The position numbers and the translations under genes are program-made. A stretch of 64,000 nucleotides of DNA from Flexivirga aerilata. Lineage in GTDB: Bacteria > Actinomycetota > Actinomycetes > Actinomycetales > Dermatophilaceae. The stretch is taken from NCBI RefSeq assembly GCF_013002715.1, contig NZ_JABENB010000003.1:496001-560000 (forward strand). The letters run 5' to 3'. The notes under the pieces are model-generated. The model was given only the letters and a program-made list of their open reading frames with translations, had not been told where the DNA came from and ran no database searches. Every line of letters starts with the position of its first letter. Position 1 is the first letter of the stretch. Below, piece by piece: positions 51,915 through 59,540 of the stretch.

Positions 51915-53932
51915 GAGCCGCCCTTGCCGATGTGCAGCACCGAGGTCAGCAGCCACGCCCACACGCTCGGGGTGATCTGCTCGGAGAAGTGGATGCCGTC
52001 GCCGTAGACCGGCATGCCGGGCAGCGTGCGTGGGCGGCCGCCGGCGCAGACGGCCGACCGGACGTCGGCGACCGGGACGTTGCGGCGCCCGGCCCAGGAG
52101 GCGAGGTAGGCGTCGATGCGGTCGGCACTCTTCAGCTCCGCGAGCACTTTCGGGTCCTTCTCGCGCAGCGCGGTGAGCAACTCGTTGGCGGCCGGGATCG
52201 AGGAGTCGTCACGGCACGACTGGTTGGCGATCACCACGCGCATGCCGGCCCGCTCCCCCGCCGAGCGCACCCGGTCCAGCGCCGCCCCGATCGCGGCCTC
52301 GAACGCCGGGTCGCCCCACCACCGTCGCGCGCCGTCGATCGTGTGCCGGAAGCCGATCAGCACGCTCGGAAAGATCACCAGCACGTCGGCGTCGGAGGCC
52401 CGCAACCGCTGCTCGAGCTTCTTCTTCCCGTCGCGGCAGTCGGCCGGGTTGGGACTGGACCCATCGTTGATCGGGTTGATGTAGGGCTGGTCGAGCAGAT
52501 CGCATCCGGGCACCGCCACCGACCTGGCGGAGACTCCCGCGAACTGCTTCTTGGGGAAGTTCTGCGTCAACAGGTAGGGCACCGAATCGCCATACAGTGC
52601 AACGGTGTAGGGCTTCTCGGGTTTGCTGTATGCCGGCTGCCCGCTCACGAGCGGCACGACGCGCACCGGTGCGTCCGGCGGCGGCGGGGCAGCGGCGGAC
52701 GCCTTGGCCCCGACACTCACCCCGACCGCGCCGAGCGCGAGCGCGACGACGCAGGCGACCGCGACCGAGCGCGCGGTGAGCAGCTTGCCGGCGATCGCAC
52801 GCAGGCCCTCCCGCCGGACCGGCAGCTCGAGTCGCTGGTAGGACAGCACCGCGATGCCGATGGTGAGCGCGAAGCCGAGCACGACCCGCACCACCGCGCC
52901 CTGGTCGGGCATGGCCTGCGCCAGCCAGAGCCCGATCGGCCAGTGCCAGAGGTAGCACCCGTAGGAGATCCGGCCGAGCGCGGCGAGCGGCGGCACCGCG
53001 AGCACCCGCTGCAGCGCCCCGATGCGGTCGTCGGCGACGGCCCAGACCCAGGCGACCATCGCGATCGAGAGGGCGAACATCCCGCCGCGGGTCATCAGCT
53101 CGGTCTGCGGATCGGCGACGACGAAGCCGATGACGCTGATCGCGAGCGCCGCCCAGCCGACGTATTGCACCGTCTGTGCACCCGGGCGCGGCAGCGGCGC
53201 GCGGTCGCCGGCGGCCCGCGGCGCCAGCCAGGCGCCGAGCGCGGCTCCGAGCAGCAGCGACTGGGCGCGGGTGTCGGTGCCGTAGTAGGTGTGCGAGCGG
53301 GCCACGTCGGTGCCGACACCGACATACGCCATCCAGACCGCCGACACCACGGCGAGCCCGAGGAAGACCGCCACGAGAGCGCGGCGGTTCTTCAGCCAGG
53401 CGGTGAGCCCCAGCACGAGCAGCGGCACGACGACGTAGAACTGCTCCTCGACCGAGAGCGACCAGGTGTGTTGCAGCAACGACGGCTCGGTGAACTGCAC
53501 GAAGTACTGGTTGCTCTGCGCGATGAGCCGCCAGTTCATGAAGTAGCCCATGGTCGCGAGCACGTCCCAGCGCAGCGGGGCCCGCTGGGCGTCGGAGGCG
53601 AAGAGGAATCCCCAGACCAGCACGGTGAGCAGCAGGGCCCCGAGCGCCGGGAAGAGCCGGCGCGCGCGGCGGGCGTAGAACGCGCCGAAGCGCAGCTTGC
53701 CGGTGGTGACCCGCTCGGCGACGAGCAGCCGGACGATGAGGAAACCGGACAGCACGAAGAAGACGTTGAGCGTCAGCCAGGCGCCGTGGAGCGCGCTGAC
53801 GCCGAAGTGGTAGGTGAGCAGGAAGATCACCAGCACCCCGCGGATCCCGTCGAGGGCCGGCAGGTGCGGCGCGGGCGCCGGCACGGGCGGCCCAGTCGGC
53901 ACGGTCGGTGCCGGCGGATCGGTGGCGGTCAC
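51911..53932 (-). CDS. Membrane O-acyltransferase with SGNH domain, copy 2
   Basis: A 673-residue protein of the same plan: HLPALDGIRGVLVIFLLTYHFG, FFVLSGFLIVRLLVAER, RRLFPALGALL, HTWSLSVEEQFYVVVPL, RISYGCYLWHWPIGL, then the SGNH domain with LYGDSVPYL and DGIHFSEQI. A Pro/Ala-rich stretch separates the halves. The SGNH part has four Cys (CDLL, CRDG, CRDD, CAGG) that could form disulfides outside the cell. GTG at 53932 overlaps copy 3. Divergence from copies 1 and 3 suggests a distinct acyl acceptor or donor. Confidence 0.87.
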   Translation of the reverse strand: MTATDPPAPTVPTGPPVPAPAPHLPALDGIRGVLVIFLLTYHFGVSALHGAWLTLNVFFVLSGFLIVRLLVAERVTTGKLRFGAFYARRARRLFPALGALLLTVLVWGFLFASDAQRAPLRWDVLATMGYFMNWRLIAQSNQYFVQFTEPSLLQHTWSLSVEEQFYVVVPLLVLGLTAWLKNRRALVAVFLGLAVVSAVWMAYVGVGTDVARSHTYYGTDTRAQSLLLGAALGAWLAPRAAGDRAPLPRPGAQTVQYVGWAALAISVIGFVVADPQTELMTRGGMFALSIAMVAWVWAVADDRIGALQRVLAVPPLAALGRISYGCYLWHWPIGLWLAQAMPDQGAVVRVVLGFALTIGIAVLSYQRLELPVRREGLRAIAGKLLTARSVAVACVVALALGAVGVSVGAKASAAAPPPPDAPVRVVPLVSGQPAYSKPEKPYTVALYGDSVPYLLTQNFPKKQFAGVSARSVAVPGCDLLDQPYINPINDGSSPNPADCRDGKKKLEQRLRASDADVLVIFPSVLIGFRHTIDGARRWWGDPAFEAAIGAALDRVRSAGERAGMRVVIANQSCRDDSSIPAANELLTALREKDPKVLAELKSADRIDAYLASWAGRRNVPVADVRSAVCAGGRPRTLPGMPVYGDGIHFSEQITPSVWAWLLTSVLHIGKGGS

Positions 53933-55884
53933 GGCGTGCCCGCGGGCGTGCCGGGCACCCAGCGCGCGATCTGCGGCATCAGCCACTTCCAGAAGGCCGC
54001 CGCGCCCGCCTGGGTGTAGTGCACACCGTCGTCCCGCAGCTGGACACCGTTCACCTTCTCGGTGAAGGTGCCGGTGGGACAGACCAATTGGTTCGTGTCG
54101 GCGAGGTGCACCTGGTCCGGGTGCTTGGCCGCGAACTTCGCGAGGATGTCGTTGACGGCCGCGGCCCGGCGCGGGTCGTTGCGGTCGGTCGCCATGTTGA
54201 CGCCGTTGACGACGTACTTCGGCTGGCCGAGGCACGGCACCTGGGGTATGACGATCGGCAGCTTCTGGCCGCCCGCGGCCTTCTGCATCGTCTGCAGCCC
54301 CTCCTCGAGGCGGCCGAGCAGGTAGTCGGTGTAGGCCGGGGTGCCGACGGCGAGGTTCTTGTCGCCGACGTAGTGGTCGAACACCTCCCACGGGCCGAGG
54401 GTCCAGACGACGACCTTCGGCTTGGTGGCGCCGACCCCGTCGGACCAGTGCATGAAGATGTTGTCGCAGCCCTTCTCCTCCGGCTGCCGCTTGCCGCTCA
54501 CGATGACGTTCTGCTCGGCGGTGCCGCAGCCGAAGTCGACGTTGGCCGTGGGTTTGACGTCCGGGAAGGTCTGCCGCGGGAAGTTGTAGCCCAGGCTGAA
54601 GCCGACCGAGTCGCCCACGATCAGCAGCGGATACTTGCCGTCACCGGCGCCGGTGACCACCGTGTTGGAGCCCGCCTGTGCCGCCGGCGCCAGCCGCAGG
54701 CCGTTCACCGAGAGGGCGATCACCATGGCGGTCGCGGCGACCGCGGCCAGCGGCACCACCGTGCTGATCCGTCTGCCGAGCCGGCGCAGCGCGCCCTTGC
54801 GGATCGGGTTCTCCACCAGGTAGTAGGACCCGGCGGCGAGCAGGAAGGTGGCCGCGAACCGGGCGATCTGCAGCGGCACGCCGGAGATGTGCAAGTGCTC
54901 AGGGGTCATCACCACGAACAGCGGGAAGTGCCAGAGGTAGAGCCCGTAGGACAGCATCCCGATCCAGGCGAGCGGCCGCCACGAGATGGTCCGCGCGACC
55001 GAACTGCCCGGCAGCAACTCCACCGAGAGGATCAGCAGCGCGAACATCGCGTCGAAGAGCAGGTAGCCGCCGTAGAACACCCAGCCGCTCGCCGGGATGA
55101 AGAAGAACCAGAAGAGGGTGAGAGCCGCGATCGTCCAGCCGAGCACCATGATCTCGGTGCGCCGCCTGGCGGTGAAGGCGGCGAGGCGTTGCCGCGGCAC
55201 CATCGACAGCGCGACCGCGAGCACCGCGCCCACCAGGATGTCCTGCATGCGGGTGTCGGTGCCGTAGTAGACCCGCGACGGGTCGCCGCCCGGCACATAC
55301 ACCAGCGCCATCACCAGCGCGGAGAGGGCCGCCAGACCCACCATCACGCCGAGGATCTTGGCCTTGCCCCGCGGCCCGAACGCCTTGAACAGCACGATCA
55401 TCAGGATCGGGAAGATCAGGTAGTACTGCTCCTCGATGCCGAGCGTCCAGGCGTGTTTGAACGGCGACTCGACCGCAGTGCCGAACTGCTCGAAGTAGGA
55501 CTGGCCGGTGAAGATCATCCGCCAGTTGGCCACGTAGAACAGGGCCGCGAGACCGTCGCCCTTGATCGTCGCCGGCGTCTGGTCGCCGAAGATGCGCGGC
55601 ACCGCGAGGGACACCACGACCAGCATCAGCAGCAGCGCCGGCAGCAGGCGCTTGGCCCGCCGCGCGTAGAAGCCGACCAGGTCGATCGAGCCCCACCGGT
55701 CGAGTTCCTTCAGCAGCAGGCCGGTGATCAGGTAGCCAGACACCACGAAGAAGACATTGACCGACCAATAGCCGCCCGTGACCCAGTCGTAGGGCACGTG
55801 GAACAGCATGATCGTCAGCACCGAGACGGCACGCAGGCCGTCGAGCGCCGGGCGGTAACCGCCGCCGGTGGGTCGTGGGCTCAT
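53929..55884 (-). CDS. Membrane O-acyltransferase with SGNH domain, copy 3
   Basis: A 651-residue protein and first gene of the operon. Acyltransferase part: YRPALDGLRAVSVLTIMLFHVPY, FFVVSGYLITGLLLKEL, RRAKRLLPALLLML, HAWTLGIEEQYYLIFP, LSYGLYLWHFPLFV. SGNH part: LIVGDSVGFSLG and DDGVHYTQAG near the end. ATG at 55884 and the dyad copy 6, 38 bases upstream, mark the operon start. The region between this gene and the nucleotidyltransferase (55885-56008) is otherwise empty. Confidence 0.87.
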   Translation of the reverse strand: MSPRPTGGGYRPALDGLRAVSVLTIMLFHVPYDWVTGGYWSVNVFFVVSGYLITGLLLKELDRWGSIDLVGFYARRAKRLLPALLLMLVVVSLAVPRIFGDQTPATIKGDGLAALFYVANWRMIFTGQSYFEQFGTAVESPFKHAWTLGIEEQYYLIFPILMIVLFKAFGPRGKAKILGVMVGLAALSALVMALVYVPGGDPSRVYYGTDTRMQDILVGAVLAVALSMVPRQRLAAFTARRRTEIMVLGWTIAALTLFWFFFIPASGWVFYGGYLLFDAMFALLILSVELLPGSSVARTISWRPLAWIGMLSYGLYLWHFPLFVVMTPEHLHISGVPLQIARFAATFLLAAGSYYLVENPIRKGALRRLGRRISTVVPLAAVAATAMVIALSVNGLRLAPAAQAGSNTVVTGAGDGKYPLLIVGDSVGFSLGYNFPRQTFPDVKPTANVDFGCGTAEQNVIVSGKRQPEEKGCDNIFMHWSDGVGATKPKVVVWTLGPWEVFDHYVGDKNLAVGTPAYTDYLLGRLEEGLQTMQKAAGGQKLPIVIPQVPCLGQPKYVVNGVNMATDRNDPRRAAAVNDILAKFAAKHPDQVHLADTNQLVCPTGTFTEKVNGVQLRDDGVHYTQAGAAAFWKWLMPQIARWVPGTPAGTP

Positions 55885-55921
55885 GGGGAGGTCGGCACGT
55901 CCGTCGCGTGATCGGGGGAAC

Positions 55922-55935
55922 TTAACGTCGCGTCA
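55922..55935. promoter_or_regulatory. Envelope dyad copy 6 (TTAACGTCGCGTCA)
   Basis: 38 bases upstream of the three-acyltransferase operon. It differs from the consensus at one core position (A for C at position 4), so it is a weaker match, but its place is as expected. Confidence 0.3.
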
Positions 55936-56008
55936 GCATAAACGAGTGAGAGCGCCGTCACACGCCAGGCGTACCGGCCAGTAGGACGACCGGTAACAAA
56001 TCGCCCGC

Positions 56009-56983
56009 TCAGCGCCGCCCGGCGAGCAGCGACGCGGTGACCACCGTGTCCCGCAGCTGGGTGCCGTCCGGCACGACCACGTCGTGCGGCACGACGCACC
56101 GCTCCAGCCGCGCGCCGGCACCGATGCGCGCGCCCGGCAGGACCACGGTCGCGTGCAGCGCGGCATCCTGCGCGACCTCGGCGCCCTCGTGCACGCTGCT
56201 GCCACCGTCGACCCGGGCCGACGCCGCGACCTGCGCGGTCGCCGCGACATACCGCTCGGGGTCGCCGGCGGGTGCGGCGGGCAGCCGGCCGCTCACCGCG
56301 TCACCGCTCGCGTCGCGGTAGGCGAAGGGATCGCCGACGTCGCGGAAGTAGCCGTCGTCGACGTGACCGAGCACCGGCACGCTGTCCTCGACCAGGCGCG
56401 GGAAGACGTCGCGTTCGAGCGACGCCGGGCCGGCCGGCAGCCCCCGCAGCAGGTCCGCGTCGATCACGTAGGTCCCGGCATTGACCGTGCCCGGCCCGCT
56501 GCCGGTCTTCTCGGCGAAGTCCAGCACCCGGCCGTCCGGGGCCAGCCGCACCGAACCGTATGCCGCGACGTCCGGCACCGCCCGCACGTGCAGCGTGAGC
56601 GGGTAACCCTCCGCGGCGGCGAGCTGCCGGCGCAGGTCGTGGCTGGAGAGCAGGTCGCCGTTGAGCACCACGACGCGGCCGGCGCCCGGCACCAGCCGGG
56701 CCGCGGCGGCGGCCGCTCCGCCGGTGCCGAGCGGCTCGTCCTCGGCGAGATAGGACAGCGAGAGCCCGTGGTCGCCGCCGTCGCCGAGCACCCCCGGGAA
56801 GTCGGCCGCGCGATATCCGGTCGCGACGACCACCCGCCGCACACCGGCCGCCGCGAGGCGGCGCAACTGGTAGCCGACGAGCGGCTCACGACCGAGCGGC
56901 AGCAGCGGTTTGGCCGCGTGGTCGGTCAGCGGGCGCATCCGGGAGCCGACGCCACCGGCCAGCACCACCGCCGACACATCCAT
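56009..56983 (-). CDS. NDP-sugar nucleotidyltransferase with C-terminal beta-helix
   Basis: A 324-residue protein. The nucleotide-binding signature is VVLAGGVGSRMRPLT, followed by KPLLPLGREPLVGYQLRRL, EPLGTGGAAAAA and LNGDLLSSHD; the last 80 residues carry hexapeptide-type turns (SSVHEGAEVAQDAALHATVV). This is the mannose-1-phosphate guanylyltransferase/glucose-1-phosphate transferase superfamily. Since the heptose cassette lacks its own guanylyltransferase (HddC), this enzyme is a candidate for that step, though GDP-mannose or other sugars are equally possible. Start 56983 (MDVSAVVLAGG) or 56992, both without a good ribosome-binding site. Divergent from the GT-C gene at 57065. Confidence 0.82.
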   Translation of the reverse strand: MDVSAVVLAGGVGSRMRPLTDHAAKPLLPLGREPLVGYQLRRLAAAGVRRVVVATGYRAADFPGVLGDGGDHGLSLSYLAEDEPLGTGGAAAAAARLVPGAGRVVVLNGDLLSSHDLRRQLAAAEGYPLTLHVRAVPDVAAYGSVRLAPDGRVLDFAEKTGSGPGTVNAGTYVIDADLLRGLPAGPASLERDVFPRLVEDSVPVLGHVDDGYFRDVGDPFAYRDASGDAVSGRLPAAPAGDPERYVAATAQVAASARVDGGSSVHEGAEVAQDAALHATVVLPGARIGAGARLERCVVPHDVVVPDGTQLRDTVVTASLLAGRR

Positions 56984-57064
56984 GAGATGCATTATGCGCA
57001 CCGCCGGTACCAACGGGTAACGTGCGCGGAACATGTGGGGCCGCCGATCGCGAGAGGAGTGAGT

Positions 57065-58744
57065 ATGCCGGTGTCCGTCGCGCGGCGGCTTCGGCTCATC
57101 GCTCACTCCCCCGCCACCTACCTGGTGCTGATCGCGCTGGTGCCGCTGCTGTTGGCCTACCTGCGCACGGCCGCGCACGGCTGGTCGCCCGAGGGTGACG
57201 ACGCCGTGATCGCCGACCGGATCCGGATGGTCTTCAGCACCAACCCACCGGTGATGGGCCAGAACTCCACCTCCGGGCTGCAGGCCGGCAAGGTCGACAG
57301 CCACCACCCCGGCCCGCTGGAGTTCTACCTGGCGGCGCCGGTCGCGCTGCTCTTCGGCTTCCACAACCTCGGCATCCTCACCGCCGTCGTCGTGCTGAAC
57401 GGCCTCGCCATCGCCGGCACCGTGCTCATCGCCTGGCGCCTGCGCGGGCCGCGCACCGCGATCCCGATCGTCGCCGCCGTCGTGGTGCTGCAGTGGGTGC
57501 TGGGGCCGGAGGTGCTGGTCCGGCCGCTCAACACCTATGTCGCGGCGCTGCCGGCGCTGCTGGTGCTGGTCAGCGCGTGGGCCGTCCTCGACGGTTACCT
57601 CGCGATGCTCTGGGTGTATGTCGTGAGCGCCTCCTACGTGGCGCAGGCGAACCTGGCGTTCACGCCGTTCGTCGTCGGGCTCAGCGTGGTGCTCGCACTG
57701 GTCGGTCTGGTCCGGGTGCTGCGCCGCCACGACGGCCCGGGCCGGTCGCCCGACGCACGCCGCAGATCGCTGCGTGCGTGGGCCATCGCCGGCGGGGTGC
57801 TGCTGCTGGTGTGGTTGCCGTCGCTGCTCGAACTCGTGCTCTACTCCCCCAACAATCTCGCGCAGCTGTGGCGCTACCGCAGCGAGTCGCAGGCGGACGG
57901 CACACCGTGGTCGCGGGCCTTCGCCTACCCGCTGGGGCAGCTCGGCAGCCTCGGTTTCGGCCGGTTCACCGCGGGCAACGGCGCCACCCGCGGCGGACTC
58001 GCCGCGTCCTGCGGTGCGGTGCTGCTGGTCCTGACCGCGCTCGGGGCATTCGGCGGGCGGAAGCTGCCGCACACCGCGGGCAGCACCGCGTGCGGGGTCG
58101 CGCTCGCCGCGGTCGCCGCCGAAACCTGGGGGCTGACCTACATGGCCGGTATCCCGGTCGCCTACTGGACGATGCCGGTCTTCGCCATCGGGGTGTTCCT
58201 GATCGCGGCGCTCGCCATACGCGGGTGGGAGCTGGCGCCGGAGCACGTGCACCGCTTCCACCTCGGTCGCACCGGCTGGGCGTCGGTCGCCGCCGGCGGC
58301 GTGCTCGTCGCGGTGTTCGCCTCCGTCGGCGCCACCCCGCCCAACTGGACGGCGATGGACCGCGCCCGCACCGCGACCGACCGGCTGATCCCCTACCTCA
58401 CCGAGCACGTCGCGCCCGGCTCGCGGGTCAAGGTCGGCGGCGATGGCTTGACCGCGCTGACGATGAACTCGGCGGTCGGCTTCCAGCTGGACCGGCGCGG
58501 CTACCACGCCTACTACCTGCTGGCCCGCAAGACGGCCGAGGACACCGACGACTACCACGTCGACCGGGCCGACCGGCTGCCGCCGGACGCCTACGCCCGG
58601 GTGAGCCTGGTCGAGCGCACATCGGGCGGCGGCTGGAGCTCGCCGCAGCCTCCGGGCAGCCAGGCCGTCGACCTGGTGCCGGCCGATGCCGGCGGTCCCG
58701 CGGTGCGCGCGTTCGTGACCGTGCCCGACCAGCTGCGGCCCTGA
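57065..58744 (+). CDS. GT-C-like membrane glycosyltransferase (paralogue of 47278-48981)
   Basis: A 559-residue protein with about 12 helices. It shares with the protein at 47278-48981 the loop GWSPEGDDAVIADRIRMVF with an acidic pair, NPPVMGQNSTSG, HHPGPLEFYLAAP, VRPLNTYVAALPALL and VYVVSASYVAQANLAF. The C-terminal part (VKVGGDGLTALTMNSAVGF) is extracellular. ATG at 57065 follows GAGAGGAG. It is followed by about 130 bases rich in GATCCGGC words and then the Asp/Arg-tailed membrane protein. Likely a second transferase of the same subfamily with another acceptor position. Confidence 0.76.
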   Translation: MPVSVARRLRLIAHSPATYLVLIALVPLLLAYLRTAAHGWSPEGDDAVIADRIRMVFSTNPPVMGQNSTSGLQAGKVDSHHPGPLEFYLAAPVALLFGFHNLGILTAVVVLNGLAIAGTVLIAWRLRGPRTAIPIVAAVVVLQWVLGPEVLVRPLNTYVAALPALLVLVSAWAVLDGYLAMLWVYVVSASYVAQANLAFTPFVVGLSVVLALVGLVRVLRRHDGPGRSPDARRRSLRAWAIAGGVLLLVWLPSLLELVLYSPNNLAQLWRYRSESQADGTPWSRAFAYPLGQLGSLGFGRFTAGNGATRGGLAASCGAVLLVLTALGAFGGRKLPHTAGSTACGVALAAVAAETWGLTYMAGIPVAYWTMPVFAIGVFLIAALAIRGWELAPEHVHRFHLGRTGWASVAAGGVLVAVFASVGATPPNWTAMDRARTATDRLIPYLTEHVAPGSRVKVGGDGLTALTMNSAVGFQLDRRGYHAYYLLARKTAEDTDDYHVDRADRLPPDAYARVSLVERTSGGGWSSPQPPGSQAVDLVPADAGGPAVRAFVTVPDQLRP

Positions 58745-58857
58745 TCCGCCCTTGTCCCGGCGCTGATCCAGCCCTGATCGGGCACCGATCCGGCGCGGAT
58801 CCGGCCCCTTCGCGACACCGCCGCACAGCTCGCGGCCGTAAGTTACCCCGGCGAAGC

Positions 58858-58871
58858 TCACTCGTGAGTAA
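58858..58871. promoter_or_regulatory. Envelope dyad copy 7 (TCACTCGTGAGTAA)
   Basis: Contains the perfect dyad CTCAC-TC-GTGAG (58857-58868) and ends one base before the ATG at 58873. A further GTTAC at 58842-58846 forms a wider inverted pair with GTAAC at 58868-58872. If the ATG at 58873 is used, the site would lie in or at a very short leader. Confidence 0.4.
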
Positions 58872-58872
58872 C

Positions 58873-59466
58873 ATGCCGACCATGGCCGAGGAGTTCGAGA
58901 CCCGCACCGTCCTGTCGTTGCGCACCGGCACCAAGATCTGCGTGCTCATCGCACTCGGTCTGCTGGTGGGCGCCGTCTACTTCTACTTCGTCCCCATCAC
59001 GGGGGTGCGCACCAACACCGGCTCGGTCTTCGGGTGCGGTTCGGCGTCCAGCCCCGCCACCGGCGGCTTCGCCGAGGGTGCGTGCGGCAAGGTCGCCGAC
59101 GTCTACAAGTACCGCGCGATCGCCTGCATCGTGCTCGCCCTGCTGACCGCGGTCGTCGGTGGTCTGCTCTTCGGCGCCGACCGGCGCCAGGAGACGCGCG
59201 CGGTCCGCACGGATGTCGACCGGCGCCACGACGACGACGAGTCCGGCCGGGACCGGCACCGCGCCGACGACCGGGCGGACCTGGCGGACCGGGAGGAGCG
59301 ACCGCGCCACGGGCGGGACGAGTCGCCGGCCGCCGAGACGGTCACCGGCACCCAGACGACGAGAGTCACCGAGACCACCACGGCGACCGACAGCGCCGCC
59401 ACAACCGACGCCGAGTCGGCCACAACCCGCGCCCAGCGGCGCGACTCGGACGGCAAGCGCTACTGA
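58873..59466 (+). CDS. Two-helix membrane protein with long charged C-terminal tail
   Basis: A 197-residue protein. Helices at about 23-41 (CVLIALGLLVGAVYFYFVP) and 77-98; the loop between them is extracellular with two Cys (GCGSASS, GACGKV) that may pair. The cytoplasmic tail from residue 100 is first rich in Asp, Arg and His (DRRHDDDESGRDRHRADD), then Thr/Glu-rich. Alternative start at 58882. No ribosome-binding site, so translation may be leaderless. I know no function; position at the end of the envelope locus and a dyad at its start suggest membership. The stop codon lies in an 18-base tandem repeat. Confidence 0.65.
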   Translation: MPTMAEEFETRTVLSLRTGTKICVLIALGLLVGAVYFYFVPITGVRTNTGSVFGCGSASSPATGGFAEGACGKVADVYKYRAIACIVLALLTAVVGGLLFGADRRQETRAVRTDVDRRHDDDESGRDRHRADDRADLADREERPRHGRDESPAAETVTGTQTTRVTETTTATDSAATTDAESATTRAQRRDSDGKRY

Positions 59467-59510
59467 GCAGGTCCGCGCTACCGAGCAGGCGGGCGCTGCT
59501 GAGCAGGTAA
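59457..59510. repeat. 18-bp tandem repeat across a stop codon
   Basis: GCGCTACTGAGCAGGTCC, GCGCTACCGAGCAGGCGG and GCGCTGCTGAGCAGGTAA at 59457, 59475 and 59493, with a decayed fourth unit from 59511. The first unit contains the TGA of the membrane-protein gene. The period of six codons keeps one frame. The short gap to polA (59541) is filled by it. Confidence 0.75.
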
Positions 59511-59540
59511 GCCGCTACCACTGAGCCGCCAGGCGGCCGC

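Noticed and set aside
58745..58840. GATCCGGC-rich stretch as a terminator
   Set aside because: Short inverted GGATCCGG words occur, but no single stable stem with a T run could be drawn with confidence.
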